Shown here: piece after piece, positions 10,740 through 20,968 of the stretch
Position numbering within the stretch: the first letter of the stretch is position 1
How the letters are laid out: every line of letters starts with the position of its first letter
Assembly (NCBI GenBank): GCA_037576195.1
Contig: CM075104.1
Coordinates: forward strand, 2,362,775-2,426,774
Direction: 5' to 3'
Origin: Phytoseiulus persimilis
Lineage: Eukaryota > Arthropoda > Arachnida > Mesostigmata > Phytoseiidae
DNA length: 64,000 nucleotides
The notes under the pieces: generated by a model
Database searches by the model: none
What the model saw: only the letters and a program-made list of their open reading frames with translations
What the model was told of the DNA's origin: nothing
Translations under genes and position numbers: made by a program

Positions 10740-10895
10740 ATGTCCGGAGCTGTGCTGTTGCTTTCTGCGTTGATTTCTGCTTCCCTCGCGAGGAATCCGA
10801 CCGACCCCAAGTACAGACTGGATCAGAGGACTTTCGGCTTTTTCGACTCGGGAGTTAACATGAGGAATAGCGACCCGAATTACGAGAAACCGATC
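10740..10895 (+). CDS. Possible first exon of a secreted protein inside the hAT-like element
   Basis: An ATG at 10,740 opens 52 codons beginning 'MSGAVLLLSALISASLA', a good signal peptide with a small-residue cleavage region, followed by a polar stretch containing 'RNPTDPKYRLDQRTFGFFDS'. Codon 52 ends exactly at a consensus donor, atc|gtgagt, giving a phase-0 intron. No downstream exon could be identified and I do not recognise the family. It sits between the satellite and the right subterminal repeats of the hAT-like element. It may therefore be a host exon captured by the transposon, a host gene the element inserted beside, or chance. Confidence 0.3.
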
Positions 10896-11184
10896 GTGAG
10901 TCCACAGGCTTTCGTTTTCAGCGACGAGTGCTCGAGAGTGCATGTGAATGGAAAAGCCGTGCGAACGTCCATCATTTCAATCCCGTCATGTCCGCGTTGA
11001 ACATCGCCACGTATTCTCGAGAACAGATGCATTCTTGGAAAGACAGAGACGTCTTACGTCATGCTGGCCGTTCCGGTACATGTTCATCAGCTCCGCCCGC
11101 TATGAAGGAGTACTATTGACATCGGAGTCGGATTGAAGCTCGACTCAGAGTCAATTCTGCTAATTCAATCGCCATAGGAACGCG

Positions 11185-11300
11185 AATGTGGACGCTAAGA
11201 AGTATGGTCAAATCGATACCGGAATCACCTCTATAAGGAGGGGGTCGACGGTCGACTCCCTGGATCCACCAACGTGGACGCTAAGAAGTATGGTCAAATC
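11185..11300 (+). repeat. Subterminal direct repeats of the hAT-like element
   Basis: Two 30-bp direct repeats (11,185-11,214 and 11,271-11,300), differing at one position, contain gtggacgctaagaagtatgg and tcaaatc. The first continues as cgataccggaatcacctct, which aligns with the 45-bp satellite unit (gaagtaatggtcagattggt and tcggaatcacc). Subterminal repeats of this kind are common transposase-binding regions in hAT elements. Confidence 0.7.
11239..11261. repeat. Hairpin in the right subterminal region
   Basis: agggggtcgac (11,239-11,249) can pair with gtcgactccct (11,251-11,261) across a one-base centre: 11 pairs, one of them G-T. It lies between the two 30-bp direct repeats. Confidence 0.7.
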
Positions 11301-11326
11301 CACTCCTAGAGGTCGATATCGACCAC

Positions 11327-11340
11327 TTTGAGAACCATTG
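11327..11340 (-). repeat. hAT-type terminal inverted repeat, right
   Basis: tttgagaaccattg, the inverted partner of the left terminus at 7,836-7,849. It is followed directly by gtgtagac, the right copy of the target-site duplication (11,341-11,348). Confidence 0.7.
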
Positions 11341-11348
11341 GTGTAGAC

Positions 11349-14300
11349 CTTCGAAGCTCTGGATCGCTCCGTTCCTTACCTTTCAGGGACCGACCTCAGA
11401 ACTCGAGGTAATGCTCTCACCCCGGACCAGGGCTGCGCGCCGCGTCACGGATTCGCCGGTGCCTGGGCGCGCCGCCGCCGCATTGTATTCATGGCGGCGC
11501 TTCATAGATTCGAGCCCGAATACCAGGGTTGCTAAGACAAATCACGAAGACGCGGAATTCACTGCTACGTATAATTTCTCCTCTCCCGCTTTTGATTTGA
11601 TTGATACTTCGACACGTGAACTCCGGCGTCGGGCACCAACTCCAGAGATTCAGTTCTCAGTGATCGCTCAACGAACGTCGGCATATTAGACATATCCATG
11701 AATTCGAAGTGTCAGGCTCTCAGCTGACGGTTCGGACGATGTGTTCATGAAGACGGGGTCTTATGAGTGGTCCGTTCCGGCCAGAAGAATTTGAAAATAT
11801 TCGCGTGATAGTCGAAAAATATTGGACGGGTTCAGAACCTAGTTTAGAACACTCGTCTATGCGAGAAGGGTTTTTCACACATTGCCAAAGGTACATGGTC
11901 GACGAATGGTTGACGAGCGGTTCCAAGAAATAGTTGACAATCAATTCCGAGGAATGGTTGACAATCAATCGATTCATCAGTTATGCAGGGACCGGATTTC
12001 CCGGCGCGTCATGGCGCGCCGCGACAGTTCCGGTCCGCCACTGTTCGCCGTGGCGAGCGTCGCCGCTGTGTATTTTCCAGTCCTTCGCCGCCGCCGTCGG
12101 AAATACCCGCGGCGCACACCTCTGCCCCGGACCGTACAGTATCTCACGGGGACTGGGGAATCAAACTGTATCCTCCAACCGATGCTGCGTGCGATATCGA
12201 GATGGAACTCGTGAAGGATCATGTTTCGCCGATGGGGAAACGCCGTTTGCGCCGAAGCCGATTTAAGCGAAAGACCAATCTCAGGGAGCCGCGCCGATGG
12301 CTCCACAGGGAAACAAAGGCAGCAGAGGGCTGTTCTCAAGCCTCCTAGATCCCGAAAATCCGCGAAGCGAACGCCGCCCGCCACAATCGGGTAATCAGTG
12401 TTTGAGTCTGTTCACGCGTCAACTCTCTAAGCCATCGCCACCTCACTCCAACCTGGCAGAGCACAGCCCGCTGTCCGCGGTCAGTCAGTACCGTTCGTCG
12501 CACGTCGCCGGACTACCTTCCTTTCCGACACATTGTCTTCATGGAGCATGAGCTCCCTGCAGCCGACCACCTGCGTTATCGGAAATCTGTCGGTCGTGGA
12601 AGCGACGACATCGCGGAAAAATTGAAGAACTCACTGATCCGGGAACTCCAATCTGCAAAACCGTCACCTGAAAGATCTCAGTACTCAATTAAGCAGCGTC
12701 GAACAAAGCAATTCACGATAGCACCCGTGAAATTTATCCCCGCATTCGCTTGAAAGAGAAAAAAACCATGAGAGCCCTCCTTGACGTAAGAGCGTCCACG
12801 GTAGGAATCGGAGCTACCGCTCACGGTTTAATATTTGGCTCGACACCCCGTCAAGATGGTAATGCAGGTCTGCAGGCATATTACGGAACGTATCGCAGGC
12901 TCAGCAAACTCGTTGCGGAAGTTATTTTCGCTCTTGATGTGAATGATAGCTTCTTTTGCAGAACCGGAGTAGCGGACGGTCCCCATGGGTGCCTAGCTGA
13001 AATACAAAGCCTCAAGTCCATGGGAAGACTCGGACTGATTAGTTGTGCGTCGAGGTTGAGGTTGGGGGTAGACCAGTCAAACGCTCCTATCGACCAGGCT
13101 TCCCTGCTCTGATCAGTGTCTGGGGCTCTCAGAGGAGTCTGTCGAGTTTCGGGTTGTCATCCTTGAGACTCGGATGATTCCCTATGAGCTCTTGCTGGGA
13201 GAGTCTCTCTTCGGAACTCATCATACTCGTTGCAGCCGTGGGAGTGAGCATCGAGAAACACTGATTTGTGCCCGAGAAAATGAATCAAACTTGTAGCGAA
13301 GGAAAATATTCGAAGCTCGAAGCTATCATTGGTTTGAGGTGTAGGGGGGAGGAAGCAGGAGGCTGTCGCCTCGGGTGCCGTATCCGTGGGGGCGCTCGTC
13401 GCTGTCCCCAACTTGGAAGAGCAAACACCACTTAGCAGACGTTCAAGGCCAACGGTCGACTTCCGATGACCCCGACTTTCAACATATTGAGGCTGCTCTT
13501 TCGGCTCGATCTCTTGTGCATCGGCGTTCGAGTGAGGGAATGTATCGGAAGTATTGTAGCTCTCAGGGGACGCGACTTCAGGAGAGGGAGCGTGAAGATA
13601 CGTCAGAGAAGGTTAGACACGCCGCTCAGCTAAGAAGGTTCTTGCCATCAAGCATTTCCGGAATGGCAGTACCCACGAAACTACGAGTCAACATCTGGGC
13701 GCGAGTCGGAGCTAAGGAGAACCTCGAGCCCGACGCAGGAATCGATGTCGATCATCAACGGGTTATCGATGAGCGCATAGAGCATTTGCGGGAAGTACTA
13801 GAGTGGCTGGAGTCCGCAGCGCTGTATTTGGCCGAGTCCAACTAGACTTCTCGTGGCTCTCCACCCGAGCTGTTCACTTTGAACAGGCGGACTTCAGGTC
13901 GCTCGGTCAGCTGATAGGAGGGTTTGCGTGAACATCCGGACTCCAAAACACCTAATTTTACAGAATCCTCGGCCGGATGTAAGCCGGCTTGCGATGCTGC
14001 TGAAATCCGCTGACGTGGCGACAGGAGAGGATCACTCAAGTGCATATTGCGTGATTTCGCCGGGAACTTTTCTCTGACGACGCGATCAAGGTCAGGATAA
14101 CGCAGCCGACGTGGAGAAACAGAAGAGTGCAGGCTCGACTCCTCAGCATGAACCTCGGGGCAGCATTCAAACCTCCCAGTTGTCACTTGCTCATCTAGGT
14201 GATGACTGAAGTTTCTCATTTCGAGCCAAACCACCCAAGACCGAAGTAAGTGGGTCGATTCCTCAATTTTTTCTTGGCCCCAGAAGTCACTTGAAGCTCA

Positions 14301-16698
14301 TCTCGTGTCCTCGCCACTCGCCTCGCGGTCCAAACTGCGACGACGAATAACAGCTCGAAAGAGTCGCGCGAAGTTTTTCATTCAAACCAGGAGCCGTTCG
14401 CCGCGACGACTTTCTCCAGTCTGCTGCGGAAGCTACGATACGCTTTTTCCACGTGTTCTCCCGGAGTGGTTGCAACGCCTCCCGAATCGCCTCCCTCAAC
14501 TCCCCCTCGTTCATGTGGGCTCGTTTTTTTTGACTCCATCACAATGTGATCATTGGCCGTTATGACCCCCGCCGAGTCGTTGGCGCGTTTTCAGGCGGGG
14601 CATGAGTTGAGCCCCAAGTGACTTCTGAAGTGAAACGAAAATTATCGAATCGACTCGGTTTCTTCGTTTCCGAGTAGTACCCCATTCCGGGCGATTTCCT
14701 GATCAGTTTTTTCAGGGACCATGTACAACATTGAGGGGAAATCCGACGAGCTCTGGAGAACGCAACCCTGATCTGATTGTTGGAATACAGCTCAAAACAT
14801 GGAGGCCAACAGAAGTGCTGCAGCCCAAAGTGCACACCCTGTATGTCGTGAGGATCAACCGCGAGGAGGAGGGTTCCAGAGAAGTCACTCCAGATTCTCT
14901 CTGTGAGAGTGGAAGTGACGCTTGCACTGTGAACAAATACGAGGCCGCTGCAGGAGGCTCAGCGAGGTCGTCAACCCAGCCATCCGTTTCCCTGACTCGT
15001 ACCGGCACCGCCGCTGCGCGGGAGCCGGCCGCAGCACTACCGAACAGCCAAATCGAAGAGTGGCTCGAAACTCGACGAACGTCACGAGCTCCTGGATAGC
15101 ACTCAGCGAATCATACCAAGAAATGAACTCAGAAGACAGCAACAACGGCGGTATGCTGGAATACGGGGGATTCATGTTGGGACTGGGGCTTGAAGGTTCT
15201 CGCATGAGGCACCGACACTCGAGAACTACAATATCATCCCCATTCAAGATCATTCCCCGTAACTCAAAGCTACAACGAACGATGATTAGAACTCGAGATT
15301 CCGATCACTCCCAATGGAACCTCAACTACCCTGCTTGTTCTTCGAACATCGGAAACAACGCTACAGCCCCGAGTCTATATCATAAGACCTCTTGCAAGAT
15401 GGCGGCATTGGACGGATTCGTGTGAGAGGAGGAAAGGCAATGAGAGTTCTCTCGGTCAAACGTGAAACCTAACCTCAGCTGACCCAATGCCATGCGCTAG
15501 CTTCAAGCAATCTGCTGGAAAACGGTCTGTTAGTCACCATGAATTGAAATAATGATCCTCTTGCGGGTCCTATTTCCGTTCTCTCCCTCGAATTCGTCTG
15601 GAGCCGCCTTGTTGTCCGGAGGTCCTATGATTGCATCCCCCGAGTCTCCGGTCTAGTTGGGTTGTGATGCGGCATCGTCGTTATCAAACGATGCTCAAAC
15701 TCAACTCATCATCGTGAGCAAGAGAATGCATAGAAGGGAACAATCATCGCAAAAGCAACTTCTCTCAGGAGGTCATGTCTGGCGTTCATCGTCTCCTTCG
15801 AAAGGAGTGGTCATGAAGCTGCTGTAGTCACAGCGAAGGATATTGCGTGGAGCCTGGGAGTCGATCCCACTTCTGAGACTCTTCTTCACTCCTTTGCAAG
15901 ATGCGGTTCCTTGAGCATAGACGAAGATTGAGAGGGCGTCGAGTCGTTTCAAGAGAAGTTGTCCCCACCACTGACTGGCGTCATGAGGCAACCCATACAA
16001 GTCGGAAATCATCCCAACCTATGAGGCTTCCTTGATGATGTCGCCACCTCCGTGGATGATACAATAACGCGGTGGAGGCATATTCATGAAGCACTCAGAC
16101 AGCACATGAGACGCAAACAGCATACAGTAGGGTATCGACTAACTTCGGTTCCGATTTTCCTTGTCGACATGAACTTTTTTTTTATTCATCTTGGGATCCC
16201 GCTCATGGAACCTAATGCGAGTTCTGCACAATGGAGCGTTTTGAATCGTTGAACGGTTTTCCGATTGAAAAACCGAGTTTCTTCAGGGCAGCGGTTGGTT
16301 GTGCGCAATCCCCTTGCAGTTCTGGCACTGCACTGACACAATCAAGCTGTCGCGAACAGCGACAGGCGCAGACTCGAGGGAGTACACGCGGCGGAACTAC
16401 GACCTCCCTACCCCGACAGGGAGATTTATGGGGATCATCAATGAGGTCAGTTATGTCCTCCATTCTATCTCTCGTTTGGCGAGCAACCCGATGAACAAGA
16501 CGCCATCAATGATTTGGTCGGCTTGACCGACGATCTGCAAATGGTACCTAATGTGGGCGACTTCATTGAACTCTTGGGCTACTCCGATGGGAGCCGACAA
16601 ATTTCCGTGGCGACGGGATCGAGGAAGGAGCGAGTGCCAGTGAGCCAGAAAGTGAGCAGCGAGAATATCGCATCGGAAAGATGTGGAAAGGCTCTTCC
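11349..16698. other. Gene-free stretch; a few unidentified open frames
   Basis: No gene could be assigned. A GC-rich inverted pair (gcgccgcc .. ggcggcgc, about 11,468-11,500) is present. The C-terminal part of a + strand open frame at about 13,550-13,845 is rich in charged residues and ends 'VIDERIEHLREVLEWLES' and 'AALYLAESN', which could form an amphipathic helix. It has no recognisable family and no clear start or splice acceptor. Confidence 0.45.
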
Positions 16699-16750
16699 CC
16701 AGTGGCGCAGCGAGCCTCCATGATGCCCGGGGCGGATTTGATGCCCCCTC
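16699..16750 (+). repeat. Dispersed TE motif of the 'CAGTGGCGCAGCGAG..GCCCGGGGCGG' type, copy 1
   Basis: cagtggcgcagcgagcctcc is followed by atgatgcccggggcgga and C-rich sequence. Motifs of this form occur at ends or 3' regions of many arthropod transposable elements. Related copies lie at 17,594 (same orientation) and 18,640 (reverse). Confidence 0.5.
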
Positions 16751-17120
16751 CCCCTCTTTCTTTGGGGTCTGAGAAGATGAATGCGTTTGATGCGCTCTGA
16801 TTGTATTTTTGTATGTCTGAAGTTGAACTCATCCGTGATGGACATCTCGATAGATAGGTCAGCGAGGTTTGTCAACTTCGTTGGCTCGATCTCTGTTCTG
16901 AGGCAGAAACAAAATGAACTGAACGTTGCTCGATCAGGAAGGAGGACGAAAATTATATGGTGGTTCGTCAAGATAGTGAGATCTCAGATGCAACGATCGG
17001 ATTTCGCCCCCACTCTGATGATTCCGGAGAAAAATCTACCTCGAAGAGCCGAAAAACACTAATGTGATAGGCATGGAAAGGCATTCTGATGCCCCTAGCG
17101 ACCTGTCGGGGACTTCCCTC

Positions 17121-17220
17121 GAGCCCGATTTCCGCGAGCCCGATTCCGCGGGCCCGATTAGCGCGAGCCCGAATACCGAAAGCCCGATTCCTTCCGCTCG
17201 AATACCCTGAACTCGAATGG
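17121..17220 (-). repeat. Degenerate 15-bp tandem repeat
   Basis: About six to seven units of gagcccgattccgcg, each 13-16 bp. The same unit in opposite orientation (gcggtattcgggctc) forms the array at 18,511-18,631. Confidence 0.75.
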
Positions 17221-17593
17221 GGCTCCGCCCAGCGGAGAGCGCGCACGCTTAGTGAAGCTTCTGTGCGGGGCGATGCTGCTTCCGCTAGGAGTTTTCCGGT
17301 TACACCATCTTGGCCTCGTTCAAAGCATGAGTCGCTATCCTTCTCTCTGAACGGAGACGAGTTCGGAACGGATCCGTTGACATCGCCCTCCTGAGCAAAT
17401 ACAACCAATCATACGCAGGGAGCGCATCGGAGGAGGGATGAATTGAACCGTTTGCCTCGATAGCCATTTAGTTAGCTTGAAGAATCAGTGATTGCCTACA
17501 TGAGAAGCGATTGAATTGGCACCAGAGTTGCCAGATCGGGGATCAATTTTCACACCGAACTCATGATCAGTACGGTTCGGGGAAGCTAAGCAG

Positions 17594-17645
17594 CAGTGGC
17601 ATACCCAGGGGGGGCAAGAGGGCCATGGCAACCCAAAGCTCTTCG
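17594..17645 (+). repeat. Dispersed TE motif, copy 2
   Basis: cagtggcatacccagggggg followed by gcaagagggccatggcaacc. This G-rich then ccatggc arrangement is typical of transposable-element termini or 3' ends and is related to the motif at 16,699. Confidence 0.5.
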
Positions 17646-17770
17646 ATAATATTCGGAAGGGTGGATTGAATACCACATCGATGGACGAAATTGTTCCGCA
17701 AAGATTCTGTGTTATCAGGAAAATCTCCGCAGTTTTGAAAACCATGTTGACTGCGTCATGAAGAACTCGC

Positions 17771-17801
17771 GACGATGATGATCATTTTTATCATCATCGT
17801 C
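17771..17801. repeat. Perfect 12-bp hairpin
   Basis: gacgatgatgat, a 7-base loop (cattttt), then atcatcatcgtc: a perfect 12-bp inverted repeat. It is built from GAT/ATC trinucleotides, so it may have arisen by slippage. No gene was found next to it. Confidence 0.8.
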
Positions 17802-18510
17802 ATCACATCCTCGGCTCGCTTCAAAAAGAAAGCTAAGTACGCCCCTGCTGAGCAGACGTCTCCTTTTCCGCTCTCAGAATTCAGCCATTGATCGAATCAC
17901 CCGAGAAAGTCCCACAGAGCGAGAAAAAATGACTAGTTCACAATCCAACTAGGCGAGTCACTCCACGCATCAGGGTCATGAGCAGTGCTCATGTCTGCGT
18001 GCCACCTCCGTGAAGGCGGAACTCTCGACGATGTACTCTGCTGCCAGAGCCTTCGGAAAACCAATATCATATCCGACAGCTTCAGGGATCACGCGAGGGC
18101 GAGAGAGCTCGACTTGGAGAATCATTAGTTCAGTTATTTACTCAATAAAATTTGGTTCAGCTGAAGAACAGCTCTAGCACGTTCATCAACGCGATCCAAG
18201 CAGCTGTCACGCGAATGACCCCCCAGCTCCATTCGCAACTGCGATCGGAAAACGTGGGTAGGACATCTGATCTCCTCCCCCCCTCCCCCCGCACTGGGTA
18301 CGCTACTGCCCTTGCGACTTGGAGAAAGAGAGTCTGATAATAATATTTCCGAACCGTTGGGCAGTGAAAAGGACCAGAACAAGAGATTGCAGTGTTGATG
18401 TGCTGATGTTGAATTCATTCTCTTCAACAACAAGGTCCTGCTTCTGACCCGAGAGGATTCGTTCCTAGAAGCTTCAACAGGTTCACGCGTATTCGCCTAG
18501 GCAGACCCTC

Positions 18511-18631
18511 ATTCTGGCTCGTAGCAACCGGGCTGACGGGTTCGGCGTTGTGGCACTCTGGCTCCCTGTATTCGGGCTCGCGGCACTCTGGCTCGCGGTA
18601 TTCGGGCTCACGGCAATAGGGCTGGAGGGAG
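18511..18631 (+). repeat. Degenerate 15-bp tandem repeat, inverted copy
   Basis: About seven to eight units of attcgggctcgcggc / actctggctcgcggt. This is the reverse complement of the 15-bp unit at 17,121-17,220. The array abuts a reversed copy of the 16,699 motif. Confidence 0.75.
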
Positions 18632-18639
18632 GCAACCGA

Positions 18640-18690
18640 CCTTATGCCCGGGGCGGACTGCCCCCGCCTCGCTACGCTACCGCTCCTCCC
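18640..18690 (-). repeat. Dispersed TE motif, reversed copy
   Basis: Read on the minus strand: agcggtagcgtagcgaggcg, ggggcag, then tccgccccgggcataagg. This is related to, and inverted relative to, the motif at 16,699. Confidence 0.45.
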
Positions 18691-20950
18691 GCATCAACCT
18701 AGCCCTATATTCATCCGGGGATTCGGATCCCTATGATGCTGTTTGGGAGGAGCAAGAGAAGCAGACCGAACGAGATCAATAGCTCCTCTATCCCTCACAG
18801 GAATGCTTGGAATGAAAAACGTTGCCTCCCAAACCCGTCACCTATGTTCTGATTATAGAAAAGGAACGCAGCTTAATCACATGTATAACTTCCATCACCA
18901 GCATAGAGGACATGTCTTCAGAGGTATTCAACGATAGTCTCGACTTGCGGCGTCTCCCGATTTACGTCGCTCAATCTGGCACCAATTACAGACGAGAGTC
19001 GAGACCCTACAGTAGATGTCAATAGAACAGATCTTCTTGAAGAACCGAAACGATCACAGGAGATCCTTCCGAAGTTCAGGGCTTCGCCTCGGGACTCAGC
19101 GCAGTTCTCGAGAGATATGGAAGTCATCCACGCGTTCCCGAATGTTTGGATGGCCATTCGCATCTGGCTCTCCTCACCATTGACGAGCGCAGAGTGAAGT
19201 TCTTCCAAATTGAAAATGATCGAGGACTTCCTGCGATCGTCAATGTCAGATAAGTACTCGCTTGCGATGCTCCACACTGGAAATGTCGTGGCGACTGGAT
19301 CCGATTCCCCCTCGCAATAACCGAGTCGCTTCCGTAATGTCATGTGTTCGTCAACTTGAGTACGAATTTCAATGAATCGAACACAATATTACTCGGATCA
19401 GTCAACGCCGATGTGCGTGCTATTTGAGTTTATGGATGAGTGCGATTATATCGGCACGGAGCTAGCGCCCCAAGGCCAGATCGCCCGGAGTGCCGTTCAC
19501 GCCACAGCCAGCCGTGTTCGAGATGCAAACGTCGGGTGTGCTACCACAACTCACGTTTTGGGCACCCCTTACGCTTTGCTCAAGCAGAGTGACCCATGGA
19601 TACTGTCACCGAAATCGGCCCCTATTTCCGGAGCGCATTTGAGCGCATTGCGATACCCTCTGAACGGACTTCCGAAGGGTTGAAAGCGTTCGGGGGCTCA
19701 GCTCAAAAGACGAGAGTAACTGTGGCATGATCATTGTGCCTTGTAGGTCGAAGAGGCGCGGAGGAACTAGCTTTCTCGAGATGTCTTCCTCGAAACCGCT
19801 CCCAGTTCGAGAGGAGCGAAGATATTTTTGTAGATGTCTAAAAACGCCTCACAAAAATAGAAATCATGCATATTCGGGTAATGGACGTGTACGCTTCGAG
19901 ATGAGCACGGTAGGAGAGCAATTGTTCTCAGCAACAGCCTCCGATAGATAAATGCAACCATCTCGCATCTCGGTGAGGGTGCAGAGCTCAACCGCGAAAA
20001 TCCATCAGCTCCGATCGATGGAGAGCACGGCTGGGATTCGTTTCGGTGCAATACAATATCAGCGACTCCGACCAATTCAAACACGCCGCGCATAGAGCAT
20101 TCTTAGAACCTGGTTTCTTGCCCACCTCTTCTCGGCGATGTTCACGGACACCTCTCTGTAACGTTGATTCGCAACTTGCTCTTCAGATATTCGAGCTATC
20201 CGTGACAAGAGTGATTGTGGGGCTTTCCGCTCGCCTCAGTTGCGGGCTCCCTCGGTTAATAGTAGTTCTTGGTGCCTCTAGTGTGCTACGAGGGACCACC
20301 CCTTTCCTCCCAGTTCAAACGCTGGACGGGAGCATCTTGTTCAAGGTGGAATTTATGTAGGTTCCGAAAACTCTGATCGATTTTCAGATCCGCTTGACAG
20401 TTTCGAATGATGGATCCTCGATTCTTTCCGGACGGTTACGTCACTAAATATTCTGATCACTTCATGGCCAAGCCAGCTCGTTTTTTCCCACTCGGTGTTT
20501 CTCATTCCCATAGACCGAGAAACGACGACACCACCAAAGGCCAAGTATTGACCTTATCCACGTGAATTCAAGATCAGCTCGAGTAGAACGGCGAGAACTG
20601 GAGATCAACCGTTATTGGCTACAAAAGAAGCGAGTTCAGCGTTGAAAGTGGGGTCCCGATTTGGGAGACCGTGTCTGAGCATGAGACTCTTGAACTCTTG
20701 CTCGCCGGAGAACCCGCCTTCCTACACATGGCGGGTTTGTCTGAGAGTAAAATATTGGTTTCGCCTTCTGAACCCACCATAAAGCGCGATCCCGGAAATG
20801 AGCGAAGCCTTCGTGCGGTTCCCGACAACTTAGGAAAGCTCGATATTCTTCTATCACGGGTAGCCGGTCGGTCTGCGTACCTGAACGGAGGCTGGGTGAG
20901 GCTTCCTCGCAAGTCTAGGTCATACGTGTTCCCAAATGTGAGACGCGGGC

Positions 20951-20968
20951 GAGAGAGAGAGAGAGAGA
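20951..20968. repeat. (GA)9 microsatellite
   Basis: Nine GA dinucleotides in a row, flanked by cgggc and ccacc. Confidence 0.9.

Larger units (their letters stand above)
7836..11340. mobile_element. hAT-like DNA transposon carrying an expanded satellite (about 3.5 kb)
   Basis: The left end begins CAGTGGTTCTCAAC and the right end, read from outside in, begins CAATGGTTCTCAAA. Twelve of the first 13 bases agree, and this is a terminal inverted repeat typical of hAT superfamily elements. The flanks are gtgtagaa (7,828-7,835) and gtgtagac (11,341-11,348), an 8-bp target-site duplication with one mismatch, and 8 bp is the hAT size. No transposase (BED finger, RNase-H-like core or C-terminal dimerisation region) can be read inside, so the element is non-autonomous. 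The right subterminal part contains two 30-bp direct repeats, a near-perfect hairpin and the 'ggtcaaatcgataccggaat' unit from which the internal satellite seems derived. 'ccggaatcacctct' also occurs in the left subterminal part at about 8,006, at the array end (about 10,645) and at about 11,219. A chance pairing of two unrelated hAT ends is possible but less likely given the duplication. Confidence 0.7.

Noticed and set aside
14379-14537. 53-codon minus-strand open frame starting MESKKTSPHERGG
   Set aside because: Protein-like at first sight, but short, with an upstream in-frame stop, no homology recognised and no splice context; kept only as a note.
17436-17500. Third tRNA-derived element on the minus strand
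   Set aside because: The B-box-like acggttcaattcatcc lacks the CC end and the A-to-B spacing is too short.
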